Assembly (NCBI GenBank): GCA_041946685.1
Contig: JBHGAV010000076.1
Span: forward strand, 1-16,859
DNA: 16,859 nucleotides
Direction: 5' to 3'
Source: JBHGAV01 sp041946685
GTDB taxonomy: Bacteria; Acidobacteriota; Terriglobia; Bryobacterales; Bryobacteraceae
Shown: one piece after another, positions 1 through 8,035 of the stretch
Layout of the letters: every line of letters begins with the position of its first letter
Numbering within the stretch: position 1 is the first letter of the stretch
The notes under the pieces: generated by a model
The model's input: the letters and a program-made list of their open reading frames with translations, nothing else
Database searches by the model: none
What the model was told of the DNA's origin: nothing
Position numbers and translations under genes: made by a program

Positions 1-694
1 CGGCCGCGGGCGCGTAGTAGGCGCTGCCCGTCTTGAGGTACTTCACAATCTCGGCTCCGCCGTCGCGGGTCCTCTTAACCAGCCGCGCGATGGTATCAGA
101 GTCCATCAAGTCGGCCAGGGGAATGCCTCCCACGCTGGTGTAGCGGACCAGCGGCACCATGGTGTCGCCGTGCCCGCCCAACACTACGGCAGTGACGTCC
201 TCCACGGACACTTTCAGCTCTTGTGAGATGAACGCGCGGAAACGCGCGGTGTCCAGGATGCCCGCCATGCCCACGACGCGGTGCCTCGGAAAGCCGCTCA
301 CTTCGAGGGCCACGTGGCACATGGCGTCGAGCGGATTGGTGACAACGATCAGGATGCTGTCGGGCGAATACTTGACGGCCTGCTCCACGGTCGGCTTCAC
401 GATGTCGTAGTTCGCCCACAGCAAGTCGTCCCGGCTCATGCCGGGCTTACGGGGAAAACCCGCCGTGAAGATGACGATGTCGCTACCCGCCGTTGCCTCG
501 TAGCCGTTGACTCCCGTCACGGTGACGTCAACTCCCAGGACCGGCGAGGACTGAAGCATGTCCAGCGCCTTGCCTGTCGGGACGCCTTCGAGCACATCCA
601 CAACGACCACATCCGCCAGCTCGAGTTGAGTCAGGCGGGCCGCGCAACTCGCGCCGACGTTCCCGGCGCCGATCACAGTGACTTTCTTCCTCAT
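1..694 (-). CDS. mdh: Malate dehydrogenase, NAD-dependent, LDH-like type (C-terminus cut by window edge)
   Basis: Oxidises L-malate to oxaloacetate with NAD in the TCA cycle; cytoplasmic. The visible 231 residues begin with a Rossmann fold: GAGNVG at residues 9-14 and Asp33 at the end of the second strand, which marks NAD rather than NADP preference. The mobile substrate loop RKPGMSR (82-88) carries the catalytic-loop arginines. VTNPLD is at 118-123, Asp148 and Arg151 lie in ILDTARFR, and the catalytic His175 sits in GGHGDTMVP. Arginine in the loop fits malate dehydrogenase rather than lactate dehydrogenase. Family members are about 310 residues, so roughly 80 are missing beyond position 1. 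The start is set by a GGGAGG ribosome site (700-705) five bases upstream. It lies 24 bp downstream of icd and is almost certainly co-transcribed with it. Confidence 0.95.
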   Translation of the reverse strand, partial: MRKKVTVIGAGNVGASCAARLTQLELADVVVVDVLEGVPTGKALDMLQSSPVLGVDVTVTGVNGYEATAGSDIVIFTAGFPRKPGMSRDDLLWANYDIVKPTVEQAVKYSPDSILIVVTNPLDAMCHVALEVSGFPRHRVVGMAGILDTARFRAFISQELKVSVEDVTAVVLGGHGDTMVPLVRYTSVGGIPLADLMDSDTIARLVKRTRDGGAEIVKYLKTGSAYYAPAA

Positions 695-718
695 CTGGTC
701 CTCCCAGGGTGCGCTGGT

Positions 719-1969
<1,251 letters not shown>

Positions 1970-2008
1970 GTTCTCTCCCAGAGACCAATGAGGCGAAATG
2001 CCCGCACC

Positions 2009-2037
2009 AATATATCAATTCGCCCTTCTGCGGGCAA
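2009..2037 (-). promoter_or_regulatory. Promoter of icd-mdh
   Basis: On the minus strand, TTGCCC (2037-2032), a 17-bp spacer, then TATATT (2014-2009). The -10 matches consensus at 5 of 6 positions and is preceded by TGA, giving an extended -10 (TG-N-TATATT). The predicted start of transcription is near 2002, which leaves a leader of about 30 nt that carries the icd ribosome site. Read by eye; not tested. Confidence 0.6.
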
Positions 2038-2132
2038 GAGGGAGCACGGGGAGGACCGGGCGGCAGGGGTCCGCTTCGCCCGAAAGTGGGCCGTGACAAT
2101 AGACTGGAAATAAAAGGTTTATGCTTTTGGCC

Positions 2133-2162
2133 TTGACAGGATGGGGTATCCGCTGGTAAAGT
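2133..2162 (+). promoter_or_regulatory. Promoter of the M23 gene
   Basis: A perfect -35 TTGACA (2133-2138), an 18-bp spacer and TAAAGT (2157-2162), with TGG directly before the -10 as an extended element. An A/T-rich stretch (about 2105-2130, in otherwise GC-rich DNA) lies just upstream and could act as an UP element. Predicted transcription start is about 2169, giving a leader of roughly 95 nt. The in-frame ATG at 2141 falls inside the spacer, which argues that it is not the start codon. Confidence 0.65.
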
Positions 2163-2164
2163 TA

Positions 2165-2228
2165 CAACTCCGTTCATTTCCTAGGCGTGCCCGCCCGGCG
2201 ATTCCGGCGAAGGGGTGCGCCGGAGTTG
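2165..2228 (+). other. Alternative stem-loops in the M23 leader
   Basis: Two mutually exclusive pairings share the same 3' strand. One is an 11-bp stem, 2199-2209 with 2218-2228, two wobbles, loop AAGGGGTG. The other is a perfect 8-bp pairing of CAACTCCG (2165-2172) with CGGAGTTG (2221-2228). Both lie in the predicted leader, 36 nt or more before the start codon. The surrounding divergent region 1970-2263 contains no gene that I can support; besides the two promoters it holds a CGGGCG/CGCCCG inverted repeat (2057-2062 and 2077-2082). Confidence 0.4.
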
Positions 2229-2263
2229 ATGCTCGGCCAGATGGTGTGGCCCGGGATCTCTGG

Positions 2264-3148
2264 ATGAAGCAGCCATACTTTGTTGTGGTTCTCGCACACT
2301 CCCTTCACGGGCGCTTGCGCCGAATCCACATCCCGCAGCAGGCGCTCTATGTGGTTCTTCTTTTCGCGCTTCTCGGCTGCTTCTCGGTGTTCGGATTTGT
2401 CTCAAGCTACCTGCGCATGACCTGGAAGGTGGCCGGCTACAATTCCTTGCGGCAGGAGGCGGATTCGCTGCGGGTGCGCTACGACAATCTCCAGAGGGTT
2501 TTCAACCAGACCAACCAGCAGCTCGCGGCCCTCCAACTGTTCGCCAGCGAGGTATCCAACGCGTACGGCATCAAGCGGAAGCTGGAAGGCCCGCCGGACA
2601 TCAGCGGCGAGGGCCGGCTGGTGCCGACCTTCTCGGAGAGCCTGGAGGAGTACAACTTCCTGCGCAGCGCGAACATTTCCCTGCATCGCCGGACGTACCC
2701 CAGACTTTGGCAGGTCAACGTTCGACCGAGCCTCTGGCCGGTGGATGGCCGCCTGCTCGGAGCCTTCGGGCGCCGCGACGATCCGTTCTCCGGAGAGCAG
2801 GCATTCCACACCGGCGTGGATATTTCGGCGGGGGCGGGGACACCGGTGCGCGCTGCCGCGGACGGAGTGGTGGCCTCTGCCGAGTATGTTAGCCGGTACG
2901 GCAGGCTTGTCGTGATCGATCACGGCGGAAGCGTACAGACATATTACGCCCACTTGTCCCGCTTCGAGGTGATCGCAGGGCAGGAAGTCCGGCGGGGACA
3001 GATCATTGGAACCGTCGGTTCCTCGGGACGTGCTAGTGGCCCCCACCTGCATTACGAGGTGAGGCTGGGCGGGAATCCGGTGAATCCCTATAACTTCCTC
3101 GCCCGCTCTTCTATGGCCCGGTCGGTGAAACCCGACTTGCCGTTCTGA
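2264..3148 (+). CDS. Membrane-anchored M23 family (LytM-type) peptidoglycan peptidase
   Basis: Probable periplasmic, inner-membrane-anchored cell-wall endopeptidase of 294 residues. A short basic cytoplasmic head (residues 1-24) is followed by a membrane helix (about 27-49), a helical, probably coiled-coil stretch (about 58-98), and a C-terminal M23 domain (about 160-280). The zinc-ligand and catalytic signature is complete: H182 and D186 in FHTGVDISAG, H230 in YYAHL, and H261-x-H263 in GPHLHYEV. It should therefore be catalytically competent, unlike EnvC/NlpD-type activators that lack these residues. The start at 2264 is chosen over the in-frame ATG at 2141 because the latter lies inside the promoter spacer and would add a non-hydrophobic Arg/Pro-rich head; the ribosome site is weak (GGGATC). 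The last 38 bp overlap the opposing glycosyltransferase gene. Confidence 0.85.
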   Translation: MKQPYFVVVLAHSLHGRLRRIHIPQQALYVVLLFALLGCFSVFGFVSSYLRMTWKVAGYNSLRQEADSLRVRYDNLQRVFNQTNQQLAALQLFASEVSNAYGIKRKLEGPPDISGEGRLVPTFSESLEEYNFLRSANISLHRRTYPRLWQVNVRPSLWPVDGRLLGAFGRRDDPFSGEQAFHTGVDISAGAGTPVRAAADGVVASAEYVSRYGRLVVIDHGGSVQTYYAHLSRFEVIAGQEVRRGQIIGTVGSSGRASGPHLHYEVRLGGNPVNPYNFLARSSMARSVKPDLPF

Positions 3149-4283
3149 AGTTCAATATCCGTTCCAGGATTTCAGGCACTTCGAAGACGGCTCTGTTCTC
3201 CAGGGCTGAAGCGGCCGCGCGGTAGTCAGCCAACGTCGCAGGCTCGATCAGCCGCTTGACCGCGTCGCCGATGTGGTGGAATTCCCGAACCACGAGACCG
3301 ACCCTGTTCCGCCGCACCCACTCCGCGTTATACCTTTCTTGGGGCAGTGTCCATGCATTGCACTGCACGATGACGGGCAGCCTCATCGCCAGTGCTTCGC
3401 TGATGCTGCCGGGACCGGGCTTGCCGATGAAAAAGTCGGCCAAGTGCATGTAGAACGGCACTTCCGAGGTGAAACCCTCCACGAACTTGGGTATGCGCGT
3501 CGGAAGCGCGCGCAACTCATCGGCCAGCGCGGCGTTACGCCCGCAGATGAAGATCAGTTGCAGCGGCAGCCCGGAGTGGTCCAACCGGAGCGCGATCTTC
3601 AGCATCGCCTTTGAGCCCTCGCCTCCGAACAGGACCAGCCCCGTCGTCCGGTCCGGATCGAGGCCTAGCCGCCTGCGTTCGGCGGCGCGGTTCGCCGTTA
3701 CGGGATCATAGAACCGGGGATGCAGGATCATCCCGGAGGTGCGGAAAATGCGCTCGTCGGAATACCCCTGCTCTCTGGCTTGTTCCACGGCCCGGTCGGA
3801 ACCGCAGACCAGGAATTGATCCTGGCGCTCGATCCAGAAATGGGGCGGGTAGTCCGCCAAATCGGTGAGCACGGTGACGAGTGGCGAGCCGGGAAGGACG
3901 TTCTTCAGGCTTTCACACAGGGCGCGATTGAAGTTGGGAACCAGCGACACCACCAGGTCCGGACGGCTGGCGCGCCAGTGCTCCTCCAGAAGGCGCAACT
4001 GCTGGGGGTGCGAGGCACGAATCGCCGCGTGCATGAGTCCGCACAGGTGGGAGGAGCCCAAGGTCCAACCCCGCCGGAGCAGCAGGTTGTAGACGTCCTG
4101 AAGGCGCACCCCGAACAGCTTGCGAAAAACGTCGATCGGATCCAGGAGTTCCTGCAGATTGACCAGCCGCGTATCCCACGGTCTCCCTTGCCTGGCAAAG
4201 ACCAGATTGAGGGCCGTGGCGGCGGCGCGGTGGCCGCCTCCTGCCTCAAAGTAGATCAGGTCGATCCGCTTCACCGAATCCAT
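3111..4283 (-). CDS. Glycosyltransferase of the MGDG synthase / MurG-like family (GT28 type)
   Basis: 390 residues with the two-domain GT-B layout of monogalactosyldiacylglycerol synthases and UgtP-type diacylglycerol glucosyltransferases. The N-terminal acceptor domain opens with a glycine loop, EAGGGHRAA (13-21). The C-terminal nucleotide-sugar domain contains LFGGEGSKAML (218-228), FVEGF (267-271), and the donor motif GKPGPGSISEALAMRLPVIV (287-306) followed by PQERYNAEWV. The likely reaction is transfer of a hexose from a UDP-sugar to a diacylglycerol or similar lipid at the cytoplasmic face of the membrane. The exact sugar and acceptor cannot be read from sequence, and MurG itself is less likely because the N-terminal domain is of the MGDG synthase type. 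It diverges from tdk with only 46 bp between the starts, and its 3' end overlaps the M23 gene. Confidence 0.82.
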   Translation of the reverse strand: MDSVKRIDLIYFEAGGGHRAAATALNLVFARQGRPWDTRLVNLQELLDPIDVFRKLFGVRLQDVYNLLLRRGWTLGSSHLCGLMHAAIRASHPQQLRLLEEHWRASRPDLVVSLVPNFNRALCESLKNVLPGSPLVTVLTDLADYPPHFWIERQDQFLVCGSDRAVEQAREQGYSDERIFRTSGMILHPRFYDPVTANRAAERRRLGLDPDRTTGLVLFGGEGSKAMLKIALRLDHSGLPLQLIFICGRNAALADELRALPTRIPKFVEGFTSEVPFYMHLADFFIGKPGPGSISEALAMRLPVIVQCNAWTLPQERYNAEWVRRNRVGLVVREFHHIGDAVKRLIEPATLADYRAAASALENRAVFEVPEILERILNFRTASRVSPTGP

Positions 4284-4321
4284 TCTTCCACAGCGACAAA
4301 GCGCGAGGAGGCGTGGTATCT

Positions 4322-4339
4322 ATGGAACGATGCATCTGA
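4322..4339 (+). other. Possible five-codon leader ORF overlapping the tdk start
   Basis: ATG at 4322 opens a five-codon frame (MERCI, then TGA) that overlaps the first codons of tdk in another frame. The strong GAGGAGG ribosome site at 4305-4311 is 10 bases from this ATG but 18 bases from the tdk ATG, too far for normal initiation there. It may feed ribosomes to tdk by coupling, or be chance. Confidence 0.25.
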
Positions 4340-4953
4340 CGACGGGCAACACCGGCTGGATCGAAGTGATCTGCGGCCCGATGTTCTCAGGCAAGACCGA
4401 GGAATTGATCCGGCGCCTCCGCCGTGCCATGATCGCGCGCAAGCGTGTGCAGGTGTTCAAGCCGGCCATCGACGACCGCTACTCGCTCGATGAGATCGTG
4501 TCCCACGGCGAGCTGCGCATGAAGTCCGAGGTCGTTCAGAATCCGGCGGAGATCCTCAAGCGCCTGGACTGGCGCACGGAAGTTGTGGGTATTGACGAAG
4601 CCAACTTCATGGGCGCCGGCCTGATCGGGCTGGCCACGCAGCTTGCCGACGCCGGCAAGCAGGTGATCATTTCCGGATTGGATACGGACTACATGGGCCG
4701 GCCGTTTACCCCCATTCCCGATCTTCTTTGCCTGGCGGAGTCGATCACCAAGACGCTCGCGATCTGCATGAGGTGCGGAGCCCCGGCCAAGCACACGCAG
4801 CGGCTCGTCGACTCCGAGGATCTCATCGTAGTCGGCGCGGCGGGGATGTACGAGGCCCGCTGCCGGCGTTGCTTTGAGCCGGGGGGCTCCAAACAGGAGC
4901 TGCTGGAGTTCGCCCGCCCGGCGCTCTCCCGCACTTCGCCTTCGGCTCAGTAG
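4330..4953 (+). CDS. tdk: Thymidine kinase, type II (zinc-binding)
   Basis: Phosphorylates thymidine to dTMP with ATP in the pyrimidine salvage pathway; cytoplasmic, usually a tetramer. The 207 residues show the P-loop GPMFSGKT (16-23), the Walker B region with catalytic Glu90 in GIDEANF, the lasso-loop start GLDTDYMGRPF (116-126), and the four zinc cysteines C146, C149 (CMRCG) and C178, C181 (CRRCF). This is the small eukaryotic/bacterial TK1 type rather than the herpes/deoxynucleoside kinase type. The start is taken at 4330 because the P-loop follows 15 residues later and no other in-frame start lies between. Its own ribosome site is poor. It opens a tightly packed eight-gene plus-strand run. 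Confidence 0.95.
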   Translation: MHLTTGNTGWIEVICGPMFSGKTEELIRRLRRAMIARKRVQVFKPAIDDRYSLDEIVSHGELRMKSEVVQNPAEILKRLDWRTEVVGIDEANFMGAGLIGLATQLADAGKQVIISGLDTDYMGRPFTPIPDLLCLAESITKTLAICMRCGAPAKHTQRLVDSEDLIVVGAAGMYEARCRRCFEPGGSKQELLEFARPALSRTSPSAQ

Positions 4954-4996
4954 CGGAGCAGGGACTGCTTCCTGTAGACTGAAGATTCCAGGCCGT

Positions 4997-5515
4997 ATGC
5001 TGAAGTTCATCTCCAGGCGCGACCACAGACTGATGCGCCGGGTTCACCGCTGGCGTCCCCCTCGCTGGTTCCGTATCTGGATGGTATTCGCGACGCGCGG
5101 AGGAGACGGGTGGCTCTGGTGCCTGCTCGGACTGCTGGTCTTGCTTTACGCCGGCCCGGAGGGGCTGGTGGCTCTGGCCGCCGCGGCGCTGGCGACCGGC
5201 ACGGGAATCGCGCTGTTCGTTTACCTGAAGCGCAAGGCCCGCCGGAAGCGGCCTTGTCATGTCGAGCCGCATTGCTGGTCCAAGATCCTCCCGCCGGATC
5301 GTTTTTCCTTCCCGTCGGGCCATTCGATCACGGCCTTCGCCGTGACGCTGCCAATTGGCCTCTTTTACCCGCCCCTGATGGCCGGCCTGCTGTTCTGCGC
5401 GTTTAGCGTGGCCATGTCCCGCATTCTGCTCGGCCTGCACTACCTCAGCGACGTGGTCGCCGGCTCGGCGATCGGCTCGATGCTCGGCTACGCCGCATTC
5501 CGTTTGCTCAGCTAG
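4997..5515 (+). CDS. PAP2-family membrane phosphatase
   Basis: 172-residue integral membrane phosphatase of the PAP2 / acid phosphatase superfamily. All three signature motifs are complete: K78-x6-R85-P86 (KRKARRKRP), PSGH at 106-109 with the catalytic-acid His, and S141-R142-x5-H148-x3-D152, where His148 is the nucleophile. Hydrophobic segments lie at about 38-52, 57-76, 112-135 and 152-171, so the active site probably faces the periplasm. Substrates in the family include undecaprenyl pyrophosphate, phosphatidylglycerol phosphate and phosphatidate. With a peptidoglycan synthase and a lipid-type glycosyltransferase nearby, a lipid pyrophosphate is attractive but unproven. An upstream in-frame ATG at 4874 lies inside tdk and would add a non-membrane head, so the start at 4997 is preferred; it lies 43 bp after tdk. 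Confidence 0.85.
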   Translation: MLKFISRRDHRLMRRVHRWRPPRWFRIWMVFATRGGDGWLWCLLGLLVLLYAGPEGLVALAAAALATGTGIALFVYLKRKARRKRPCHVEPHCWSKILPPDRFSFPSGHSITAFAVTLPIGLFYPPLMAGLLFCAFSVAMSRILLGLHYLSDVVAGSAIGSMLGYAAFRLLS

Positions 5516-5526
5516 CGGGCCCCAAC

Positions 5527-6732
5527 ATGCAGGGGATGCTCTTTTTGGGGGGGCTGCTCGCGGGCCTCATCATCGGCGCACTCGCGGTGGCGCTGTTGCT
5601 CAGGTCCCGGTTGAGCCAGGCGCAGACGGCGAGCGCCGTCGCGGAAGCTAGACTCGCCTCGGCCGAATCGGCCGCGGAAAAGATCGGCGAGACCTTCCAG
5701 TCGCTGGCGGACACTGCCCTTCGTTCCAGCCAGTCCGCCTTTCTGGAGGCGGCCAAGTCCACGCTGGAAACGGTGCGGGCGGAGATCACCGGCGACATGG
5801 CCCGGCGGCAAACGGCCGTCGAGGGAGTGGTCCAGCCGCTGGCTGCGGCGCTGGAAAAGCTGGAAGGTCAGGTTAGGGAGCTTGACCGCGCACGCCTGGA
5901 CGCATTCGGTGCGCTGCGCAACGAGCTTCAGCGGTTGGCTCAGGAGACGGGCTCCCTGGCAGTTGCGCTCCGCAATCCTCAGACACGCGGCCGGTGGGGG
6001 GAGATCACCTTGCGCCGCGTCGCGGAGCTTGCCGGCATGGTCAAGCATTGCGATTTCACGGAACAGGAAACCAAAGAGGGTGGGGAAGGGCGAATCCGGC
6101 CCGACATGGTCGTGCGGCTGCCAGGCGGCCGGACCCTTGCCGTGGATGCGAAGGTGCCTCTCACCGCGTATATGGAAGCGGTCGCGGCGTCGGACGAAAC
6201 CCGCCGGCGCGAGGCGCTGGTCCGTCACGGACAGCAGGTGCTGGGCCACGTGGCGCAACTCAGCGGCAAGCAGTATTGGAGCCAGTTCCAACCCGCTCCG
6301 GAGATGGTGGTGCTATTCCTCCCCGGAGATCAATTCTTCAGTGCTGCACTCGAGCACAACCCGACTCTGATCGAGGACGCACTGGCCCGTAAGGTGCTGC
6401 TGGCCACGCCCACCACGCTCATCTCGGTGCTCAAAGGGATCAGCTACGGATGGCGGCAGCAGCAGCTTGCCGAGAATGCCGAGCTGATCCGCCAGGTGGC
6501 CGCCGAGTTCTACGAGCGATTGCAGGTTCTGCACGGCCACTATGCCGATTCCGGACGCCACCTGGAGCAGGCGGTCGAGGCCTACAACCGCTCCGTGGCG
6601 TCCTGGGAATCCCGCCTGCTGCCCTCATTGCGCAAGGTTCGGGAACTGGGCGTGGCTGCGGGCGATGAGCCTTCCGCCCCGGAGAGGATCGACGTCGTCC
6701 CTCGATCTCCGCGGAAGATCGAGCCCGCCTGA
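5527..6732 (+). CDS. rmuC: DNA recombination protein RmuC
   Basis: RmuC limits inversions at short inverted repeats in E. coli and is thought to be a nuclease-fold protein. The 401 residues comprise an N-terminal membrane anchor (about 5-25), a long helical coiled-coil region (about 30-140), and the conserved RmuC core (about 145-345). Hallmarks are GRWGEITLRRVAELAGM (155-171), RPDMVVRLPGGR (191-202), and VDAKVPLTAY (206-215), which contains the Asp and Lys of the restriction-endonuclease-like core. The C-terminal 30 residues are variable. The gap to the PAP2 gene is only 11 bp, and proline dehydrogenase follows after 10 bp. The anchor is encoded across a T5-G7 run (5542-5553), a place where a sequencing or replication slip would destroy the frame. 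Confidence 0.94.
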   Translation: MQGMLFLGGLLAGLIIGALAVALLLRSRLSQAQTASAVAEARLASAESAAEKIGETFQSLADTALRSSQSAFLEAAKSTLETVRAEITGDMARRQTAVEGVVQPLAAALEKLEGQVRELDRARLDAFGALRNELQRLAQETGSLAVALRNPQTRGRWGEITLRRVAELAGMVKHCDFTEQETKEGGEGRIRPDMVVRLPGGRTLAVDAKVPLTAYMEAVAASDETRRREALVRHGQQVLGHVAQLSGKQYWSQFQPAPEMVVLFLPGDQFFSAALEHNPTLIEDALARKVLLATPTTLISVLKGISYGWRQQQLAENAELIRQVAAEFYERLQVLHGHYADSGRHLEQAVEAYNRSVASWESRLLPSLRKVRELGVAAGDEPSAPERIDVVPRSPRKIEPA

Positions 6733-6742
6733 CCGGTTCCCG

Positions 6743-7654
6743 ATGCTGCGTAACGTTCTGCTGTTTCTCTCCGAGCAACGTCACCTGAGGCGCTGGATGG
6801 AGACGTCTCCCCTGGCGGAGCGGTTGACCAAGCGCTTCGTGGCAGGCAAGAGCCTGGAGCGCGAGCTCGACGTGTGCCGCAGGCTCAACCGTGAGGGCAT
6901 CCTGGTCACCGTCGACCACCTGGGCGAAAAGGTCTCTTCGGAGGAGGAGGCCATGACGTCGCTGGAAGCGTACATGAAAGCGCTGCGGCGAATCGCTGCG
7001 GAGCAGATCGCCGCCAGCGTCTCGATCAAGCTCACGCAGTTCGGGATGGATCTCTCGGACGAGCTGTGTCGGCGCAACGTGGAAAGACTGATGGCGGAGG
7101 CCCGTGCGGCCGGCGGCTTGGTGGAATTCGACATGGAAGCCCGCCGGTACGTGGACCGCACGCTGGAAATGGCGGCACGGATGCACGGCGAATTCGGCGG
7201 TGTCCGGTGCGCCGTTCAGGCCTACTTGTACCGGAGCGCGGAGGATATTGAGGCCCTTTGCCGGAAGAGTATCCCAGTGCGGCTCTGTAAAGGAGCATAC
7301 CGGGAGCCCCCCGAGGCGGCGTACCCGGCCAAGTCCCGGGTGGACGAGAGTTATCGGCGCCTGTCGGAGGTGCTGCTGGAACGCGGCGCCTATCCCGCGA
7401 TCGCAACTCACGATCCAAAGATGATCGAGCATGCCATCGCATTCGCGTCCCGCAAGGGCGTTCCCAAGACCGGCTTCGAATTCCAGATGCTGTACGGCAT
7501 CCGCCGGGACTTGCAGGCGCGACTGGTCAGGGAAGGTTATCGCTTGCGCCTCTACGTTCCTTACGGGGATGCCTGGTACCCTTACTTCATGCGCAGACTG
7601 GCGGAGCGCCCGGCCAATCTCTTGTTCCTCGTGAGGAACCTGCTGCGAACGTAA
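6743..7654 (+). CDS. Proline dehydrogenase (monofunctional, FAD-dependent)
   Basis: Oxidises L-proline to delta-1-pyrroline-5-carboxylate with FAD, passing electrons to membrane quinones: the first step of proline catabolism. The 303 residues form a single beta8-alpha8 barrel without the P5C dehydrogenase half of full PutA. Recognisable strands include SIKLTQFG (94-101), EFDMEARRYVD (128-138), AVQAYLYRS (157-165), VRLCKGAYRE (179-188), ATHDPKM (221-227), FEFQMLYGIR (245-254) and VPYGDAWYPYFMRRLAERP (272-290), where the family's proline-binding Tyr and paired Arg residues sit. The 6743 start is preferred because earlier in-frame ATGs lie inside rmuC. There is no obvious ribosome site, so translation may be coupled to rmuC, 10 bp upstream. 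No P5C dehydrogenase gene is in view. Confidence 0.93.
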   Translation: MLRNVLLFLSEQRHLRRWMETSPLAERLTKRFVAGKSLERELDVCRRLNREGILVTVDHLGEKVSSEEEAMTSLEAYMKALRRIAAEQIAASVSIKLTQFGMDLSDELCRRNVERLMAEARAAGGLVEFDMEARRYVDRTLEMAARMHGEFGGVRCAVQAYLYRSAEDIEALCRKSIPVRLCKGAYREPPEAAYPAKSRVDESYRRLSEVLLERGAYPAIATHDPKMIEHAIAFASRKGVPKTGFEFQMLYGIRRDLQARLVREGYRLRLYVPYGDAWYPYFMRRLAERPANLLFLVRNLLRT

Positions 7655-7663
7655 GGAGACGGA

Positions 7664-8005
7664 ATGAGGGTAGGGAAATGGAGGGTCGCCGCCGGCGTCA
7701 CGGCTCTGCTGGCATTGACCCTGGCGGCGGCACGACTGGCGCCGGCCTACTGGCGGAGTCTGGCCTTCCAGCGAGCGCTGATGGCTGTGGCGCGCGAAAG
7801 CGCGCCAATGGAGACGCCGGATGACAGCATCCGGGTGAAAGTCGTGAATGCCGCCGCCAGCTTGGGCATCGCCGTGGGTCTCGATCAGGTGCGCGTCAGG
7901 CGGGCGAAGGGCCGTCTCGAGATCGAGGTGCTGTACGATGTTTCCGTCGGTCTGCCTTACCGCTCTCTCGACCTTCACTTTCGCCCTCGCGCCAGAGTGC
8001 CTTGA
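7664..8005 (+). CDS. Small single-pass membrane protein, DUF4845-like
   Basis: 113-residue protein with a basic start, one N-terminal membrane helix or uncleaved signal (about 8-27), and a small soluble domain predicted alpha then beta. The layout includes a YWRSLAFQRALMAVARES helix and a DDSIRVKVVNAAASLGI stretch, ending in two strands around GRLEIEVLYDVSVGLPY. This resembles the short DUF4845-type proteins common in Acidobacteriota and Proteobacteria; the assignment is from memory of the pattern and no function is established. It has a strong ribosome site, AAGGAG (7653-7658), five bases before the ATG, 9 bp after proline dehydrogenase. It precedes the PBP gene by 30 bp, so an envelope role is possible. 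The coding sequence contains an unusually stable hairpin at 7788-7807. Confidence 0.75.
   Translation: MRVGKWRVAAGVTALLALTLAAARLAPAYWRSLAFQRALMAVARESAPMETPDDSIRVKVVNAAASLGIAVGLDQVRVRRAKGRLEIEVLYDVSVGLPYRSLDLHFRPRARVP
7788..7807 (+). other. Perfect GNRA-capped hairpin inside a coding sequence
   Basis: TGGCGCGC and GCGCGCCA pair perfectly over 8 bp around a GAAA tetraloop (7796-7799), one of the most stable RNA hairpin types. It lies about 125 nt into the small membrane protein gene and about 230 nt before the PBP gene. No U-tract follows, so it is not a classical terminator. It could affect mRNA processing or decay within the operon, or be a by-product of GC-rich coding. Confidence 0.45.
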
Positions 8006-8035
8006 AGATTTCAACAACCCAGCGCGTGTCCGCTT

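Noticed and set aside
2141..2263. N-terminal extension of the M23 gene starting at ATG 2141
   Set aside because: That ATG lies in the spacer between TTGACA and TAAAGT of a good promoter, and the added residues are Arg/Pro-rich and unlike the usual head of these anchored M23 proteins.
6542..6742. N-terminal extension of proline dehydrogenase into rmuC
   Set aside because: The extension overlaps the end of rmuC in another frame and encodes Arg/Pro/Ser-rich sequence; family members start close to the MLRNVLLFL residues at 6743.
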